64,000 bases of DNA from Halococcus morrhuae DSM 1307 (GCF_000336695.1 NZ_AOMC01000015.1:1-64000), one strand, 5' to 3'; positions 9,162 through 17,956 are shown, counted from the first letter of the stretch. Numbers and translations are program-made. The notes: generated by a model from the letters alone, not told the origin.

Positions 9162-9440
9162 ATGGTTGATCTGGCCACCGAACTGCCAGACGAGTCACTC
9201 GCCGCACGCGATGTCGATCGCCTCCGCGAACGCCCCGCGGTGCGAAGCGTCATCGAACTCCCGACGAGCTACGAGCACGGCCACGACGTGACGAGCACCG
9301 CGACCGTCCTCACCGGTGGAACCGTGCTGTATCTCACGTTCGACCGCGAGCGCGAGCAGTGGAAACAGCGCGTGCTGGCGCGCGATGCGAACGAGCGAGA
9401 GTTACTGGAGGCGACGCTCGACCAGTTCGAAGCTGGCTAG
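9162..9440 (+). CDS. Conserved small acidic protein of unknown function
   Basis: 92 residues from ATG 9162, soluble and acidic with no recognised motif. The middle (TVLTGGTVLYLTFDRERE) looks like a pair of beta strands followed by a helical, charged C-terminus. I do not recognise the family. It shares the four bases CTAG at its stop with the convergent flavoprotein gene, which argues that it is real. A TATA-like sequence (CTATATG) lies at about 9130, roughly 30 bases upstream. Confidence 0.65.
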   Translation: MVDLATELPDESLAARDVDRLRERPAVRSVIELPTSYEHGHDVTSTATVLTGGTVLYLTFDREREQWKQRVLARDANERELLEATLDQFEAG

Positions 9441-10813
9441 TTTCCGGCGACGTCCGCACACGCCTGCATCACGACCTTGCTCAGCGCGGGATGGGCGTGG
9501 ATCAGTGTGTTCGCGAGCTCGTCGGCCCCCAGCCCGTACCGGACGGCGGGCGTCACCTCGTGGAGCAGCGTCGCGGCCTCGTGGCCAAGGATATGACAGC
9601 CGAGGATCTCGTGACTGTCGGGATCGGCGAGCACCTTCACGAACCCGCGATCGAGTTTCAGCGCCCGGCTCATCGCCGTGTCGGTGAACTCCGCCCGTCC
9701 GACGACGTACTCCCGCCCCTCGTCGTCGAGCGCCGCCTCGGTCTTCCCGACCGCACCGATCTGTGGCTCGGTGAACACCGCGTGTGGAAGGGCGTCGAAG
9801 TCGGCGGCTCGTTCCGCCCCGTGGACGACGTTGTCGGTCACGATCTCGCCCTCGTAGTCGCCGGAGTGTTTGAACATCGCGTTGTCGGCGATATCGCCCA
9901 TCGCCCAGACGCCATCGACGTTCGTCGCCAACTGCTCGTCGGTCCCGATGAACCCCGCGTCGGTCGTTTCGATAGTGGTTTCGTCCAGCCCGATCGAATC
10001 GGTGTTCGGACGGCGACCGAGCGCCACGAGCAGTTCGTCGCCCGCCACGTCGATCTCGTCGCCGTCCTCTGATTCGGCGTTCACGACGATCTCCCCATCG
10101 GATTCGTCGACGCCCGTAACGCGATGCCCAGTATAAACGTCGTGGCGCTCGCGGGCGATCTCGGTGAACGCGTCCGCCACTTCGCTATCCTCGCGGGGCA
10201 CGAGGGAATCTTCCATCTCGACGAGCGCAACGTCGGTCCCGAACGAGCCGAAGAAGTAGCCGAGTTCGGCCGCGATGTAGCCGCCGCCGAGCACGACCAA
10301 CCTGTCCGGCGGCGTTTCGAGCCTGATCGCGTCGTCGCTGGTGAGGTAGTCGATCTCGCTCAGCCCGTCGATGGCGTCGGGCACCATCGGGCGCGATCCG
10401 GCCGCGACGACCATCTTCTCGCCGGTGTGCGTTTCGCCGCTCTCGGTCTCGATGGTGTGGTCGTCGACGAACCGGGCTTCCTCCTGAACGAGGGTCAGGT
10501 GCTCCTCCTCGCGCTTGTTCGATTCCTTTCCACTCGCGGCGTCGGCGAGCTCGTCGTTCACCTCGCGAACGAACTCACCGAAGTGTACCTCCTCGACTGT
10601 CGCCTCGATGCCGAACTGCTCGGCCGCACGGACGTCGTTGAGCGCGTTCGCGTGCTGGATGAGCATCTTCGAGGGGTTGCAGCCACGGTTGAGACAGGTC
10701 CCGCCGATCGGTCCCCGCTCGACGAGCGCCGTGTCGAGTCCCGCCGCGGCCGCCGCCGACGCGACCGTGTTGCCGGTGCCACCGCCGAAGACGACGAGGT
10801 CGAAGTTCGCCAT
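9437..10813 (-). CDS. FAD pyridine nucleotide-disulfide oxidoreductase (dihydrolipoyl dehydrogenase / mycothione reductase-like)
   Basis: 458 residues from ATG 10813. FAD-binding GGGTGNTVASA, the redox-active disulfide motif GGTCLNRGCNPSK, the NAD(P)-binding GGGYIAAELG, the second FAD motif VWAMGDIAD, and a C-terminal interface with HAHPALS all fit class I disulfide reductases. There is no N-terminal metal-binding HMA domain. The opening (GxGTGN) and the CLNRGCNPSK form look closer to mycothione reductase-type enzymes than to classical lipoamide dehydrogenase. Haloarchaea use gamma-glutamylcysteine, and its bis-disulfide reductase belongs to this superfamily, so that role is possible; no E2/E1 genes are adjacent to support a lipoamide role. 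Confidence 0.88.
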   Translation of the reverse strand: MANFDLVVFGGGTGNTVASAAAAAGLDTALVERGPIGGTCLNRGCNPSKMLIQHANALNDVRAAEQFGIEATVEEVHFGEFVREVNDELADAASGKESNKREEEHLTLVQEEARFVDDHTIETESGETHTGEKMVVAAGSRPMVPDAIDGLSEIDYLTSDDAIRLETPPDRLVVLGGGYIAAELGYFFGSFGTDVALVEMEDSLVPREDSEVADAFTEIARERHDVYTGHRVTGVDESDGEIVVNAESEDGDEIDVAGDELLVALGRRPNTDSIGLDETTIETTDAGFIGTDEQLATNVDGVWAMGDIADNAMFKHSGDYEGEIVTDNVVHGAERAADFDALPHAVFTEPQIGAVGKTEAALDDEGREYVVGRAEFTDTAMSRALKLDRGFVKVLADPDSHEILGCHILGHEAATLLHEVTPAVRYGLGADELANTLIHAHPALSKVVMQACADVAGN

Positions 10814-10910
10814 ACCGTCGAGAGACGCCCGACGCATAAATCGGTTTAGCGCAGGGAGGCGAGTATCGGCTCGAAAGGGTTTTTCACGAAGCGCACAATA
10901 CTTTCCCCGA

Positions 10911-11351
10911 ATGGCACTCCCCATCGACCCCACCCAGCTGGACGAGGACGACGTCGGCGTGAAGCGGACGACCCTGGAGATGGACCACGAGGCGGCCGTC
11001 GAACACGTCCGCGAGACGTTCCTCGATGCGGACTTCGGGATCCCCGTCGAGTTCTCGCCGTCGGAACTGCTCAACGAGAAGATCGACGCCGACCGCGACC
11101 CCTACTACGTGCTCGGCGCGTGCAATCCCGCGATCGCCGACCGCGCGCTCGACGCTACCGACGACCGTATGGGTGGACTGTTCCCCTGCAACGTCGTCGT
11201 CTGGGAGGAAGAACCCGGGACGCAGACCGTCTACCACGTCTCGATCATGCGCATCGCGCGCCTCGTCGGACTGGCCCCCGACGACGAGGTGATGGCCGAC
11301 ATCGTCGCGGACACCGGTGCGCTCGCCGATGAAGCGTTCGAGGCGCTCTGA
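10911..11351 (+). CDS. DUF302 family protein
   Basis: 146 residues from ATG 10911. It has the DUF302 pattern: an amphipathic first strand (VKRTTLEMDHEAAVEHVRETF), a central YYVLGACNPAIADRAL segment and PCNVVVWEE near the end. The fold is a small alpha/beta domain found in many bacteria and archaea, with no settled function. It overlaps by one base the methyltransferase that follows (stop/start TGATG), so the two form an operon. Confidence 0.88.
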   Translation: MALPIDPTQLDEDDVGVKRTTLEMDHEAAVEHVRETFLDADFGIPVEFSPSELLNEKIDADRDPYYVLGACNPAIADRALDATDDRMGGLFPCNVVVWEEEPGTQTVYHVSIMRIARLVGLAPDDEVMADIVADTGALADEAFEAL

Positions 11352-11911
11352 TGGGCCACCATACCTTCGACGCCGATCGCGCGGACAAGCTGGAGGACGC
11401 CGGGCGTCGCTACCGGTACGTCTCCGGCGAGGAACTGCTCTGGGCGCTCGCACCCGATTCGAGCGACACCGTCGCCGATCTCGGCAGCGGAACGGGCTTT
11501 TTCACCGACGTCGTCGCTCCACACGCGGACACGGTCTACGCGATCGATATCCAGGAGGCGATGCACGACCACTACGCCGAGAAAGGGCTGCCCGACAACG
11601 TCGAACCGGTGACGACCGGCATCGAGGAACTACCATTCGAGGACGGCTCGATCGATGGTGCGTTCTCGACGATGACCTATCACGAGTTTGCGAGCGACGA
11701 CGCGCTCACCGAGATCCGGCGGGTGCTCGCCACACCCGGTCGCCTCGCGATCGTCGACTGGAGCGGCGAGGGTATCGGCGATCACGGCCCACCGCTCGAC
11801 GAGCGCTACACCGCCGAAACGGCTGCCGAGAAACTCCGCGAACACGGGTTCGCGATCGAGCACACGTTCACACGCCCCGAGACCTTTCTCATAGTCGCCA
11901 CCATCGAGTAG
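11351..11911 (+). CDS. Class I SAM-dependent methyltransferase
   Basis: 186 residues. Motif I is DLGSGTGFFT (about residues 39-48), motif II the acidic end of VYAIDIQEAM, and the later IDGAFSTMTYHEF segment is the Methyltransf_11 pattern seen in UbiE-like enzymes. The substrate cannot be named. The opening HTFDADRADKLEDAGRRYRYVS is common to haloarchaeal members that are often paired with DUF302 genes, as here. Its stop directly abuts the stop of the convergent DHH-family gene. Confidence 0.9.
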   Translation: MGHHTFDADRADKLEDAGRRYRYVSGEELLWALAPDSSDTVADLGSGTGFFTDVVAPHADTVYAIDIQEAMHDHYAEKGLPDNVEPVTTGIEELPFEDGSIDGAFSTMTYHEFASDDALTEIRRVLATPGRLAIVDWSGEGIGDHGPPLDERYTAETAAEKLREHGFAIEHTFTRPETFLIVATIE

Positions 11912-13318
11912 TCAGCCGAGCTGGTCGGCGACGACGGCGTCGGCGCGTTCGACGAACTTCTCTTCCTGTCCGCTCGGAATCGTGGCCCCCGCGGCCACGT
12001 CGTGTCCGCCGCCGTCGCCGCCGAGCGCCCGCGCGACCTCGCCCATCACCGCCGAGAGGTCGAGCCCCGATCGGACCAGTCTGTGTGTCCCGCGCGCGGA
12101 AACTTTGCTCTCGGTGTCGCTCTTGGCCGCGAACGCGATGACCGGTCGATCGCCGCGCAGCGCGTCGGTTCCGAGCGCCATCCCCGCGATGATGCCGACG
12201 ATCGTCTCGCGGATCGCCTCGCCGGCGTCGAACCACTGGACGTGCTCGCCCTGCGTGACGCCCTCGCGCTTCACCCAGTCGAGCCCCGTCGCGAGGTTCT
12301 TCCGATGGTTGGTGAGCAGCGTTCTGGCCTCGTCGAGTGTGTCGTCGCGATCGCCGCGACAGACCGCCAGCCCGACATCGGCGCGGTCGTAGCGTGCAGT
12401 CGCGTTGAGCAACGTCGAGAACTCGCTGGCGTCGCGCAGTTCGGTGCCTTCGGCTTCGTTCGTGAGCGTGTAGGTCGTCCCGACGAGATCGTCGATGCGG
12501 CTCGCGGGCACGCCACGGGCGACGGCACGCTGCAACAGCGCGCTCGCGACCGTCTGGCGTTCGTCGGTCGTGAGGTCGACCCAGCGCTGCCACTCCCCGT
12601 CCCGTTCGAGTTCGATGTCGAGATCGGAGAGGAAGCCGATCGCGCCGCGCTCGCTGCCCGAGATGCCGGGGATCCGCACATCGTTGGCGTATTCGAGGAG
12701 CTTCGGCAGCGGGCGGCTCTGCTTGCCGTAGAGCGCGAGATCGGTCGTCTCGGCGAGCACGCCCGCAGCGACGCCCTCGGCGACGACCTCGCGATTCGCG
12801 CCGACGAGTTCGCCCGACGAGTCCTGCATGTCGCCGACCGCGCCGACGACCGCCAGCGCCGCCAAGTCGCGGTTCGCTTCGTCGCCGAGCGCCCGCGCGA
12901 GGACGTAGGTCGTGCCGGCCCCCGAGAGCTCGGTCGCGCCGTTGAGTCCTTCCAGGAGCGGGTTCAGATGGAACTCGGTCCCGGCGTCGGCCGGCTGGTG
13001 GTGGTCGGCGATGACCGGTGTGAACGCGCCCGCGGCCGCGTGGTCGGCGATATCGTCGAGCTGGCCGCTGCCGAAGTCCGTGAAGAGCACAGTAGAGAAG
13101 TCGCGCTCGGCGATCCCCGCGATTGCGTCGGGATCGAGCTGTTTCTCGAAGACGGTCTCGAAGGGTATGTCGGCGCGATCGAGCGCCTCGGCGGCGATGG
13201 CCGCGCTCGTGAGTCCGTCGGCGTCGATATGCGAGGCGAGCAGCACCCGCTCGGCGCGAGCGAGGCGCTCGGCGCACGATCTCGCGCGTGCGTCGAGTGC
13301 CGGAATCGGTCCACCCAT
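11912..13318 (-). CDS. DHH-family phosphoesterase, archaeal RecJ-like single-strand nuclease
   Basis: 468 residues. DHH domain motifs: HIDADG (H30, D32, D34), FTDFGSG, and ADHHQPAD; the C-terminal DHHA1 domain has GGGHDVAAGATIP at about residues 436-448. This is the archaeal RecJ/GAN architecture, a single-strand-specific exonuclease that partners GINS in related archaea or acts in repair and RNA trimming. All metal ligands are present, so it should be active. Start ATG 13318; the frame is open much further upstream but the extension is arginine-rich and crosses the GC repeat. Confidence 0.92.
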   Translation of the reverse strand: MGGPIPALDARARSCAERLARAERVLLASHIDADGLTSAAIAAEALDRADIPFETVFEKQLDPDAIAGIAERDFSTVLFTDFGSGQLDDIADHAAAGAFTPVIADHHQPADAGTEFHLNPLLEGLNGATELSGAGTTYVLARALGDEANRDLAALAVVGAVGDMQDSSGELVGANREVVAEGVAAGVLAETTDLALYGKQSRPLPKLLEYANDVRIPGISGSERGAIGFLSDLDIELERDGEWQRWVDLTTDERQTVASALLQRAVARGVPASRIDDLVGTTYTLTNEAEGTELRDASEFSTLLNATARYDRADVGLAVCRGDRDDTLDEARTLLTNHRKNLATGLDWVKREGVTQGEHVQWFDAGEAIRETIVGIIAGMALGTDALRGDRPVIAFAAKSDTESKVSARGTHRLVRSGLDLSAVMGEVARALGGDGGGHDVAAGATIPSGQEEKFVERADAVVADQLG

Positions 13319-13393
13319 CGGCGGCAGCTACGGCGCAATCGGGTTTAAACCTCCGGACCGTGTGCTGTGAACGCGAAAAATCGACCGATAGCT

Positions 13394-13520
13394 GTGGCGC
13401 GCGGGAGCGCCGAAGGCGCGACTCGTGCGAGGGATGAGCGAACGAGCGAAGCGAGTGAGTGAATCGGTTGGGGAGGGTGTGGCCGTCGCGGTGCGTAGCG
13501 GTCGTCTGCGGTTTCACTGC
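13394..13520. repeat. Intergenic GC-rich repeat, copy A
   Basis: The 260-base gap between hemD (13579) and the DHH gene (13318) holds a GC-rich stretch with core CGAGGGATGAGCGAACGAGC at about 13428-13447, followed by GAAGCGAGTGAGTGAATCGG and TTGGGGAGG. Copy B at 43970-44100 has the same order with a few mismatches. The sequence carries no plausible gene. It sits between two minus-strand genes, just past the 3' end of hemD. Confidence 0.85.
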
Positions 13521-13578
13521 AAACGAAACGGTAGCAAGACCAATCCGCCGAATCGTCCGATACAGGCGATCTCGCTGC

Positions 13579-14298
13579 TTACCTCGACAGCTGTCCAACG
13601 GTCTCCCGCGCGAGCGCCTCGAACGACGCAGATTCGGGAACGACGTCGACGCTGATGCCCTCGCGCTCGGCGGTCTTTCGTGTCGGCTCACCGATGGCCC
13701 CCACGACCGCGCCGTTCAGCCCGGCGACGGCGGCCTCGCGCACGCCCTGCTCGGCGGCGGCCGCGAGGAAGTTCTCGACTGTGAGCGAGGAGGTGAACAG
13801 CGCGCCCGCGAGATCGCCGCTCGCCGCCAGCGCCGCCGATTCGCCCGATTCGGGCGGGCGGCGCAGCTCGTAGAGGACCGTCTCGTGGACGTACGCGCCG
13901 GCGCGTTCGAGCCCATCGGTGAGCTTCGGCGAGCCGTGCGTGCTCCGGGCGACCTCACAGCGCGCGCCCGCGATCTCGTCTTCGAGGTCGGCCACGAGAC
14001 CCACGGAGGAGAACTCCGCCGGCACGCGATCGACGTCGTAGCCCGCCGCGCGCAGCGCCGTCGCCGTGGCATCGCCGATGGCACAGAGCACGCCATCGGA
14101 CTGCCAGCCCGCCTCGGTGGCGATCTCGACACCCGTCTTGCTCGTGAGTACGGTGTAGTCGGCATCGGTCCGAGGCGTCTCCCCTGTGGCTTCGACCGCG
14201 AGCATCGGATCGAGAACCGGCTCGACGCCGAGCGACGTGAGCAGTTCACCAGCGCGTTCGAGACGCTCGTCGTCCGGTCGGAAGGCGGCGACGTTCAT
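13579..14298 (-). CDS. hemD: Uroporphyrinogen-III synthase
   Basis: 239 residues, normal length. HemD closes hydroxymethylbilane into uroporphyrinogen III with inversion of ring D. The family is poorly conserved; the two-lobed layout and segments such as VLTSKTGVEIATEAGW, ALFTSSLTVENFLAAA and AIGEPTRKTAE match. It is the last gene of the hemC-SUMT-hemD operon and overlaps SUMT by four bases, which fixes its role firmly. The GC-rich repeat copy A follows it. Confidence 0.93.
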   Translation of the reverse strand: MNVAAFRPDDERLERAGELLTSLGVEPVLDPMLAVEATGETPRTDADYTVLTSKTGVEIATEAGWQSDGVLCAIGDATATALRAAGYDVDRVPAEFSSVGLVADLEDEIAGARCEVARSTHGSPKLTDGLERAGAYVHETVLYELRRPPESGESAALAASGDLAGALFTSSLTVENFLAAAAEQGVREAAVAGLNGAVVGAIGEPTRKTAEREGISVDVVPESASFEALARETVGQLSR

Positions 14299-15038
14299 CG
14301 CTCGACCTCCCGGGGCTGCTCGCGCTCGCCGACGACCTGCCCGATGACCGTGACTGCGGGCGGTTCGATGCCCTTGCGCTCGGCGACGTCGACGATGGTG
14401 TCGAGCGTTCCGGTCGCGACGCGCTGGTCGGGGCGGCTCGCGCGTTCGACGAGCGCGACCGGAACGTCACTCTCCATTCCGGCTTCTCGGAGCGCGGCGG
14501 TGTAGTCGGGGAGCTTGCCGACGCCCATCAGGACGACGAGCGTCCCCCCGGTGGCGGCGAGCGCCTCCCAGTTCACGGCCGATTCCTCTTTCGTCGGGTC
14601 CTCGTGGCCGGTGACGAACGACACACTCGAAGCGTGCTCGCGGTGGGTCGTGGGGATCCCCGCGAGTTCGGGCGCGGCGAGCGCCGAGGAGATACCCGGC
14701 ACGACCTCGAAATCGATCCCGTTGGCGGCGAGATGGCTCGTCTCCTCGCCACCGCGGCCGAAGACGAACGGGTCGCCACCCTTCAGCCGGACGACGTCCT
14801 TGCCCTCGCGAGCGAGTTCGACCAGCCGCTCGTTGGTGTACTCCTGACTCGTGCGCTCGCCGCCGGCACGCTTGCCGACATCCTCGCGCTTCGCCTCGGG
14901 GATGGTGTCGATGATCTCGGGGCCCGGGAGTTTGTCGTGGAGCACGACGTCGGCCGCGTCGATGCGCCGGCGTGCCTTCACGGTCAGGAGCTCCGGATCG
15001 CCCGGACCGCTGCCGACGAGGGACACAGTACCATTCAT
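14295..15038 (-). CDS. Uroporphyrinogen-III C-methyltransferase (SUMT)
   Basis: 247 residues. Motifs VGSGPGDPELLT at the N-terminus, LKGGDPFVFGRGGEE in the middle and GIPTTHREHASSVSFVTGH are diagnostic for the SAM-dependent enzyme that makes precorrin-2, the branch to siroheme, cobalamin and, in archaea, alternative heme synthesis. Start ATG 15038 overlaps hemC by four bases. It is a stand-alone SUMT with no CysG-type dehydrogenase/chelatase domain; those activities must be encoded elsewhere. Confidence 0.95.
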   Translation of the reverse strand: MNGTVSLVGSGPGDPELLTVKARRRIDAADVVLHDKLPGPEIIDTIPEAKREDVGKRAGGERTSQEYTNERLVELAREGKDVVRLKGGDPFVFGRGGEETSHLAANGIDFEVVPGISSALAAPELAGIPTTHREHASSVSFVTGHEDPTKEESAVNWEALAATGGTLVVLMGVGKLPDYTAALREAGMESDVPVALVERASRPDQRVATGTLDTIVDVAERKGIEPPAVTVIGQVVGEREQPREVER

Positions 15039-16123
15039 TCGGCTCGCTTGGCCTCCCCGTCGGTCCCGCGGGCCTGTTCGATGAGTTCGGCCGCACCCTG
15101 CTCGGCGAGATCGGCGGCGAGCTCGCTGGCCGCCTCGGGATGGCTCTCGACGGGGAGATCCCGCGTCGTGCTCACTTCATCAGTGCCGTCCTCGCTCAGC
15201 ACGCGCACCACGGTGTGGACGTATTCACCCTGAACGACCGCGTACGCGCCCATCGGCGCGACACAGCCACCGCCGAGCTCCTCCAAAACCACACGCTCGA
15301 CGGTCGTCTCGACGCGCGTTCGCGGGTGGTCGATGGCCTCGTTGATCGTCTCGGCGAACGGCCCGTCGGGGGCGGTCACCGCGAGCGCACCCTGGCCAGG
15401 AGCCGGGACGAACGTCTCGGGCGGGAGCTCCTGGACGTCGAGCCCGCGCCCGATCCCCGTGCGTTCGATCCCCGCCGCCGCGAGCACGATGGCGTCGTAC
15501 TCCGTATCGACCTCGCGTTCGAGTGACCGCCGCTCGATCTCGCGCAGGTCGTCGAACCATTCCTGAGGCGTGCGCTCGAACTCGTCGTCGTCCTCCTCGT
15601 CGGCGTCGATCCGTTCTTCGTGCTCGCGCTGGCGATGCGGCGCGAGCAGTTTCTCGATGCGGGTGTCGACGTTGCCCCGGAGCGGTTCGACATCCAGATC
15701 GGGACGGGTGGCGAGTATCTCGGCCTTTCGGCGGAGGCTCGACGTGCCGACGGTCGCGCCCTCGGACAGTTCCTCGAACGTCGTCCCGTCGGGCGTGACG
15801 AGCACGTCGCCCGGGGTCGCCCGCACGGGGACGCCCGCGACGACCAGATCGTCCATCCCCTCGGTCGGGACGTCCTTCATCGAGTGGACGGCGAGATCGC
15901 AGTCGCCGTCGAGGACCTCCTCGTCGAGCGCGCGGACGAACGCACCCGTCTTGCCGAGGCGGTGGATGAGTTCGTCACGGATCTTGTCACCCGTCGTCTC
16001 GACCTCGACGAGTTCGACCGACCGACGGCGTGATTCGAGGTGTTCTTGGACGCCAGCAGCCTGTCGACGCGCGAGGTCGGACCCCCTCGTCGCCAGCCTG
16101 ATGGCTCCCTCGTGTGTGCTCAT
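15035..16123 (-). CDS. hemC: Hydroxymethylbilane synthase (porphobilinogen deaminase)
   Basis: 362 residues from ATG 16123. HemC polymerises four porphobilinogens. The family start is IRLATRGSDLARRQA; HSMKDVPT, GTSSLRRKAEI and RGNVDTRI form the active site, and the cofactor-bearing cysteine is Cys287 in LGGGCVAPMG. Between LRGNVDTRIEKLL and YDAIVLAAAG there is an extra acidic insert (about residues 163-207), which makes the protein roughly 50 residues longer than typical bacterial HemC. It is first in the operon with SUMT and hemD. The 20-base GC palindrome at 16208-16227 lies about 85 bases upstream. Confidence 0.95.
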   Translation of the reverse strand: MSTHEGAIRLATRGSDLARRQAAGVQEHLESRRRSVELVEVETTGDKIRDELIHRLGKTGAFVRALDEEVLDGDCDLAVHSMKDVPTEGMDDLVVAGVPVRATPGDVLVTPDGTTFEELSEGATVGTSSLRRKAEILATRPDLDVEPLRGNVDTRIEKLLAPHRQREHEERIDADEEDDDEFERTPQEWFDDLREIERRSLEREVDTEYDAIVLAAAGIERTGIGRGLDVQELPPETFVPAPGQGALAVTAPDGPFAETINEAIDHPRTRVETTVERVVLEELGGGCVAPMGAYAVVQGEYVHTVVRVLSEDGTDEVSTTRDLPVESHPEAASELAADLAEQGAAELIEQARGTDGEAKRAE

Positions 16124-16207
16124 GCCCGCACTCGGACGGCTGGGTTCATACCCCCTTCGAGAGCGGCCCACCTCTCGATGGATCGTCAAGGGTCCGGTGT
16201 CGGCGCT

Positions 16208-16401
16208 GCCGCCGGCCGGCCGGCGGCGGTTGCGGTGCGGTGCGGGCCTGGCGGATGAAGGGCGAGGCGCGAGCGAGGCCGCAGGCCGAGCGAGTAGCGA
16301 CCGCAGGGAGCGCGCCGAGGGCTTCGGCGGTGCTGTGCGGGAGTTGTCGCATCCGCGCGAGTGGAACGAGCGCGGTTCGCCGTGAGCGACCGCAGGGAGC
16401 G
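16208..16401. repeat. Intergenic GC-rich repeat, copy C, with palindrome and direct repeats
   Basis: The 366-base gap 16124-16489 has no gene. It contains a perfect 20-base palindrome at 16208-16227 built from GCC and GGC units, then TGGCGGATGAAGGGCGAGGC at about 16249-16268, shared with copy D at about 51948-51967, and a GCCGAGGGCTTC segment also shared. A 17-base direct repeat AGCGACCGCAGGGAGCG occurs at 16296-16312 and 16385-16401. Confidence 0.85.
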
Positions 16402-16422
16402 AGCGGGAGTTTTCAGCGTAGC

Positions 16423-16485
16423 TTTTTGCAAGCGGGGGTCGGGCGAGCGAACACGGTGAGCGAGCGCGACCCCCCGCAGTAAAAA
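16423..16485 (-). terminator. Hairpin downstream of carS, probable terminator
   Basis: A GC-rich inverted repeat (GCGGGGGTC at 16432-16440 against GACCCCCCGC at 16468-16477) is flanked by T5 at 16423-16427 and A5 at 16481-16485. It begins five bases past the carS stop on the minus strand. The same design occurs downstream of the thermosome gene. Archaeal termination needs mainly the T-tract, so the hairpin role is inferred. Confidence 0.55.
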
Positions 16486-16489
16486 GGTA

Positions 16490-17035
16490 CTACCACGGCT
16501 CGCTTTTCAGGCCGGCACGATAGGCGATCACGTTGGTCGTGACGTGCAGAAGCGGCGTCAACACGAGTGCCGCCGCGATCACGGGGAGGCTGAAGATCGC
16601 GGTGAACCACGCGGTGGCGGCCAGTGCGGCGAGGACGAGCGCGCCGACGAGGAAATCGAGCTGGTCGAGGCCCGGGAACGCCGCCCCGCGCGAGCGGCCG
16701 GTGCGCCGTTTGAGAAAGGAGGCGACGATGTCGCCGAGGATCGCCCCGAGCGGGAGCGCGAGGGCGGCAGCGGGGGGAAACGTCGGCAGCGCCAGTCCGG
16801 TCGCGGTCCCGACGGTGGGGGTGATCGCGTTGAGCAGGGCCGCGACCGCCACGCCGGCGAGCGTGCCGGCGATCGCGCCGCGCCAGGTCTTGCCGTCGCC
16901 GAGGAGGCGTGCGCCGTCGAGCGTCCGACCGCCGTCGATTGGGCGACCGCCGCCGAGGAGCACGGCGGCGTTGTTCGGGACGTACGCCGGCAACAGCGCC
17001 CAGATCGCGACGGCAACCGTCTCGACGAGAGTCAC
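16490..17035 (-). CDS. carS: CDP-archaeol synthase
   Basis: 181 residues with about five membrane helices. CarS activates digeranylgeranylglyceryl phosphate with CTP for archaeal phospholipid synthesis. The family features PNNAAVLLGGG near the N-terminus, DGKTWRG and LGAILGDIVASFLKRRTGRSRG, and the late DQLDF with acidic metal ligands are present. Length is normal for CarS. A monocistronic unit in the membrane; a likely terminator hairpin follows it. Confidence 0.95.
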   Translation of the reverse strand: MTLVETVAVAIWALLPAYVPNNAAVLLGGGRPIDGGRTLDGARLLGDGKTWRGAIAGTLAGVAVAALLNAITPTVGTATGLALPTFPPAAALALPLGAILGDIVASFLKRRTGRSRGAAFPGLDQLDFLVGALVLAALAATAWFTAIFSLPVIAAALVLTPLLHVTTNVIAYRAGLKSEPW

Positions 17036-17122
17036 GGGGGCACTCGATGCGGGGCGCTCTTAACCGCCCGGATTCGCCGCGCGAGCGACAGTTCTTTGCC
17101 GTCGACGGCAAAACTTGCGACC

Positions 17123-17956
17123 ATGATACCGCCGATCGCGAATCGGTTCGTCGCCGGCGAGACCGAACGCGATGTCATCACCCACGCCCGCGTGCTCGAC
17201 ACCGAGGGCATCAACAGCATCTGCAACCTCCTCGGCGAACACTACGACAGCCCCGAGCCGGCCGCCGCCGACCGCGAATCCTACTGCGCGCTCATCGAGG
17301 CGATCGGCGAGGAGGATATCGACGCCACGGTCTCGATCAAACCCTCACAGCTCGGCCTCGGCATCGCCGAGGGATGCTTTCGTTCCAATCTCGAACTCGT
17401 CGTCGAGCGGGCGGCCGAGCAGGAAGTGTTCCTCTGGATCGACATGGAGGACCACGAGACGACCGACGCGACGCTCGATGCCTACACCCACCACGTCGAG
17501 GAGTACGACGGGATCGGCGTCTGCGTGCAGGCGAACCTCAAACGGACGCCCGACGATCTCCGCCGGCTGGCCGACTACCCGGGAAAGGTCAGACTGGTCA
17601 AGGGTGCCTACGACGAACCCGGTGACGTCGCCTATCGGGAGAAGTCGCGGGTCAACGAGGCCTATCGCGAGTGTCTCGAAATCATGTTCGCCGAGTTCGA
17701 CGGCGGCATCGCAGTCGGCAGCCACGATCCCGCGATGATCGATGACGCCGAGGAGCTCCACGACGAGCACGGAACGGCGTTCGAGATACAGATGCTGATG
17801 GGTGTTCGCGAGGACGCACAGCACGACCTCGCCGCCGATCACGAGGTCTATCAGTACATCCCCTACGGCGACAGCTGGCTGTCGTATTTCTACCGTCGGA
17901 TGATGGAGCGTCGGGAGAACCTGCTGTTCGGGCTGCGCGCGCTGGTCGGCGGATAG
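17123..17956 (+). CDS. Proline dehydrogenase family protein
   Basis: 277 residues from ATG 17123. A stand-alone FAD-dependent PRODH barrel of the monofunctional type. SIKPSQLG, FLWIDMEDHETTD, VCVQANLKR, RLVKGAYDEP and YIPYGDSWLSYFYRRMMER are the barrel strand motifs that bind FAD and substrate carboxylate through the final arginine pair. It oxidises proline to pyrroline-5-carboxylate. No P5C dehydrogenase gene is adjacent. The carS gene lies divergently upstream with an 87-base gap. Confidence 0.93.
   Translation: MIPPIANRFVAGETERDVITHARVLDTEGINSICNLLGEHYDSPEPAAADRESYCALIEAIGEEDIDATVSIKPSQLGLGIAEGCFRSNLELVVERAAEQEVFLWIDMEDHETTDATLDAYTHHVEEYDGIGVCVQANLKRTPDDLRRLADYPGKVRLVKGAYDEPGDVAYREKSRVNEAYRECLEIMFAEFDGGIAVGSHDPAMIDDAEELHDEHGTAFEIQMLMGVREDAQHDLAADHEVYQYIPYGDSWLSYFYRRMMERRENLLFGLRALVGG

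Noticed and set aside
13425-13655. Small open frame across repeat copy A
   Set aside because: It is repeat-derived DNA with no conserved product and overlaps the hemD 3' end.
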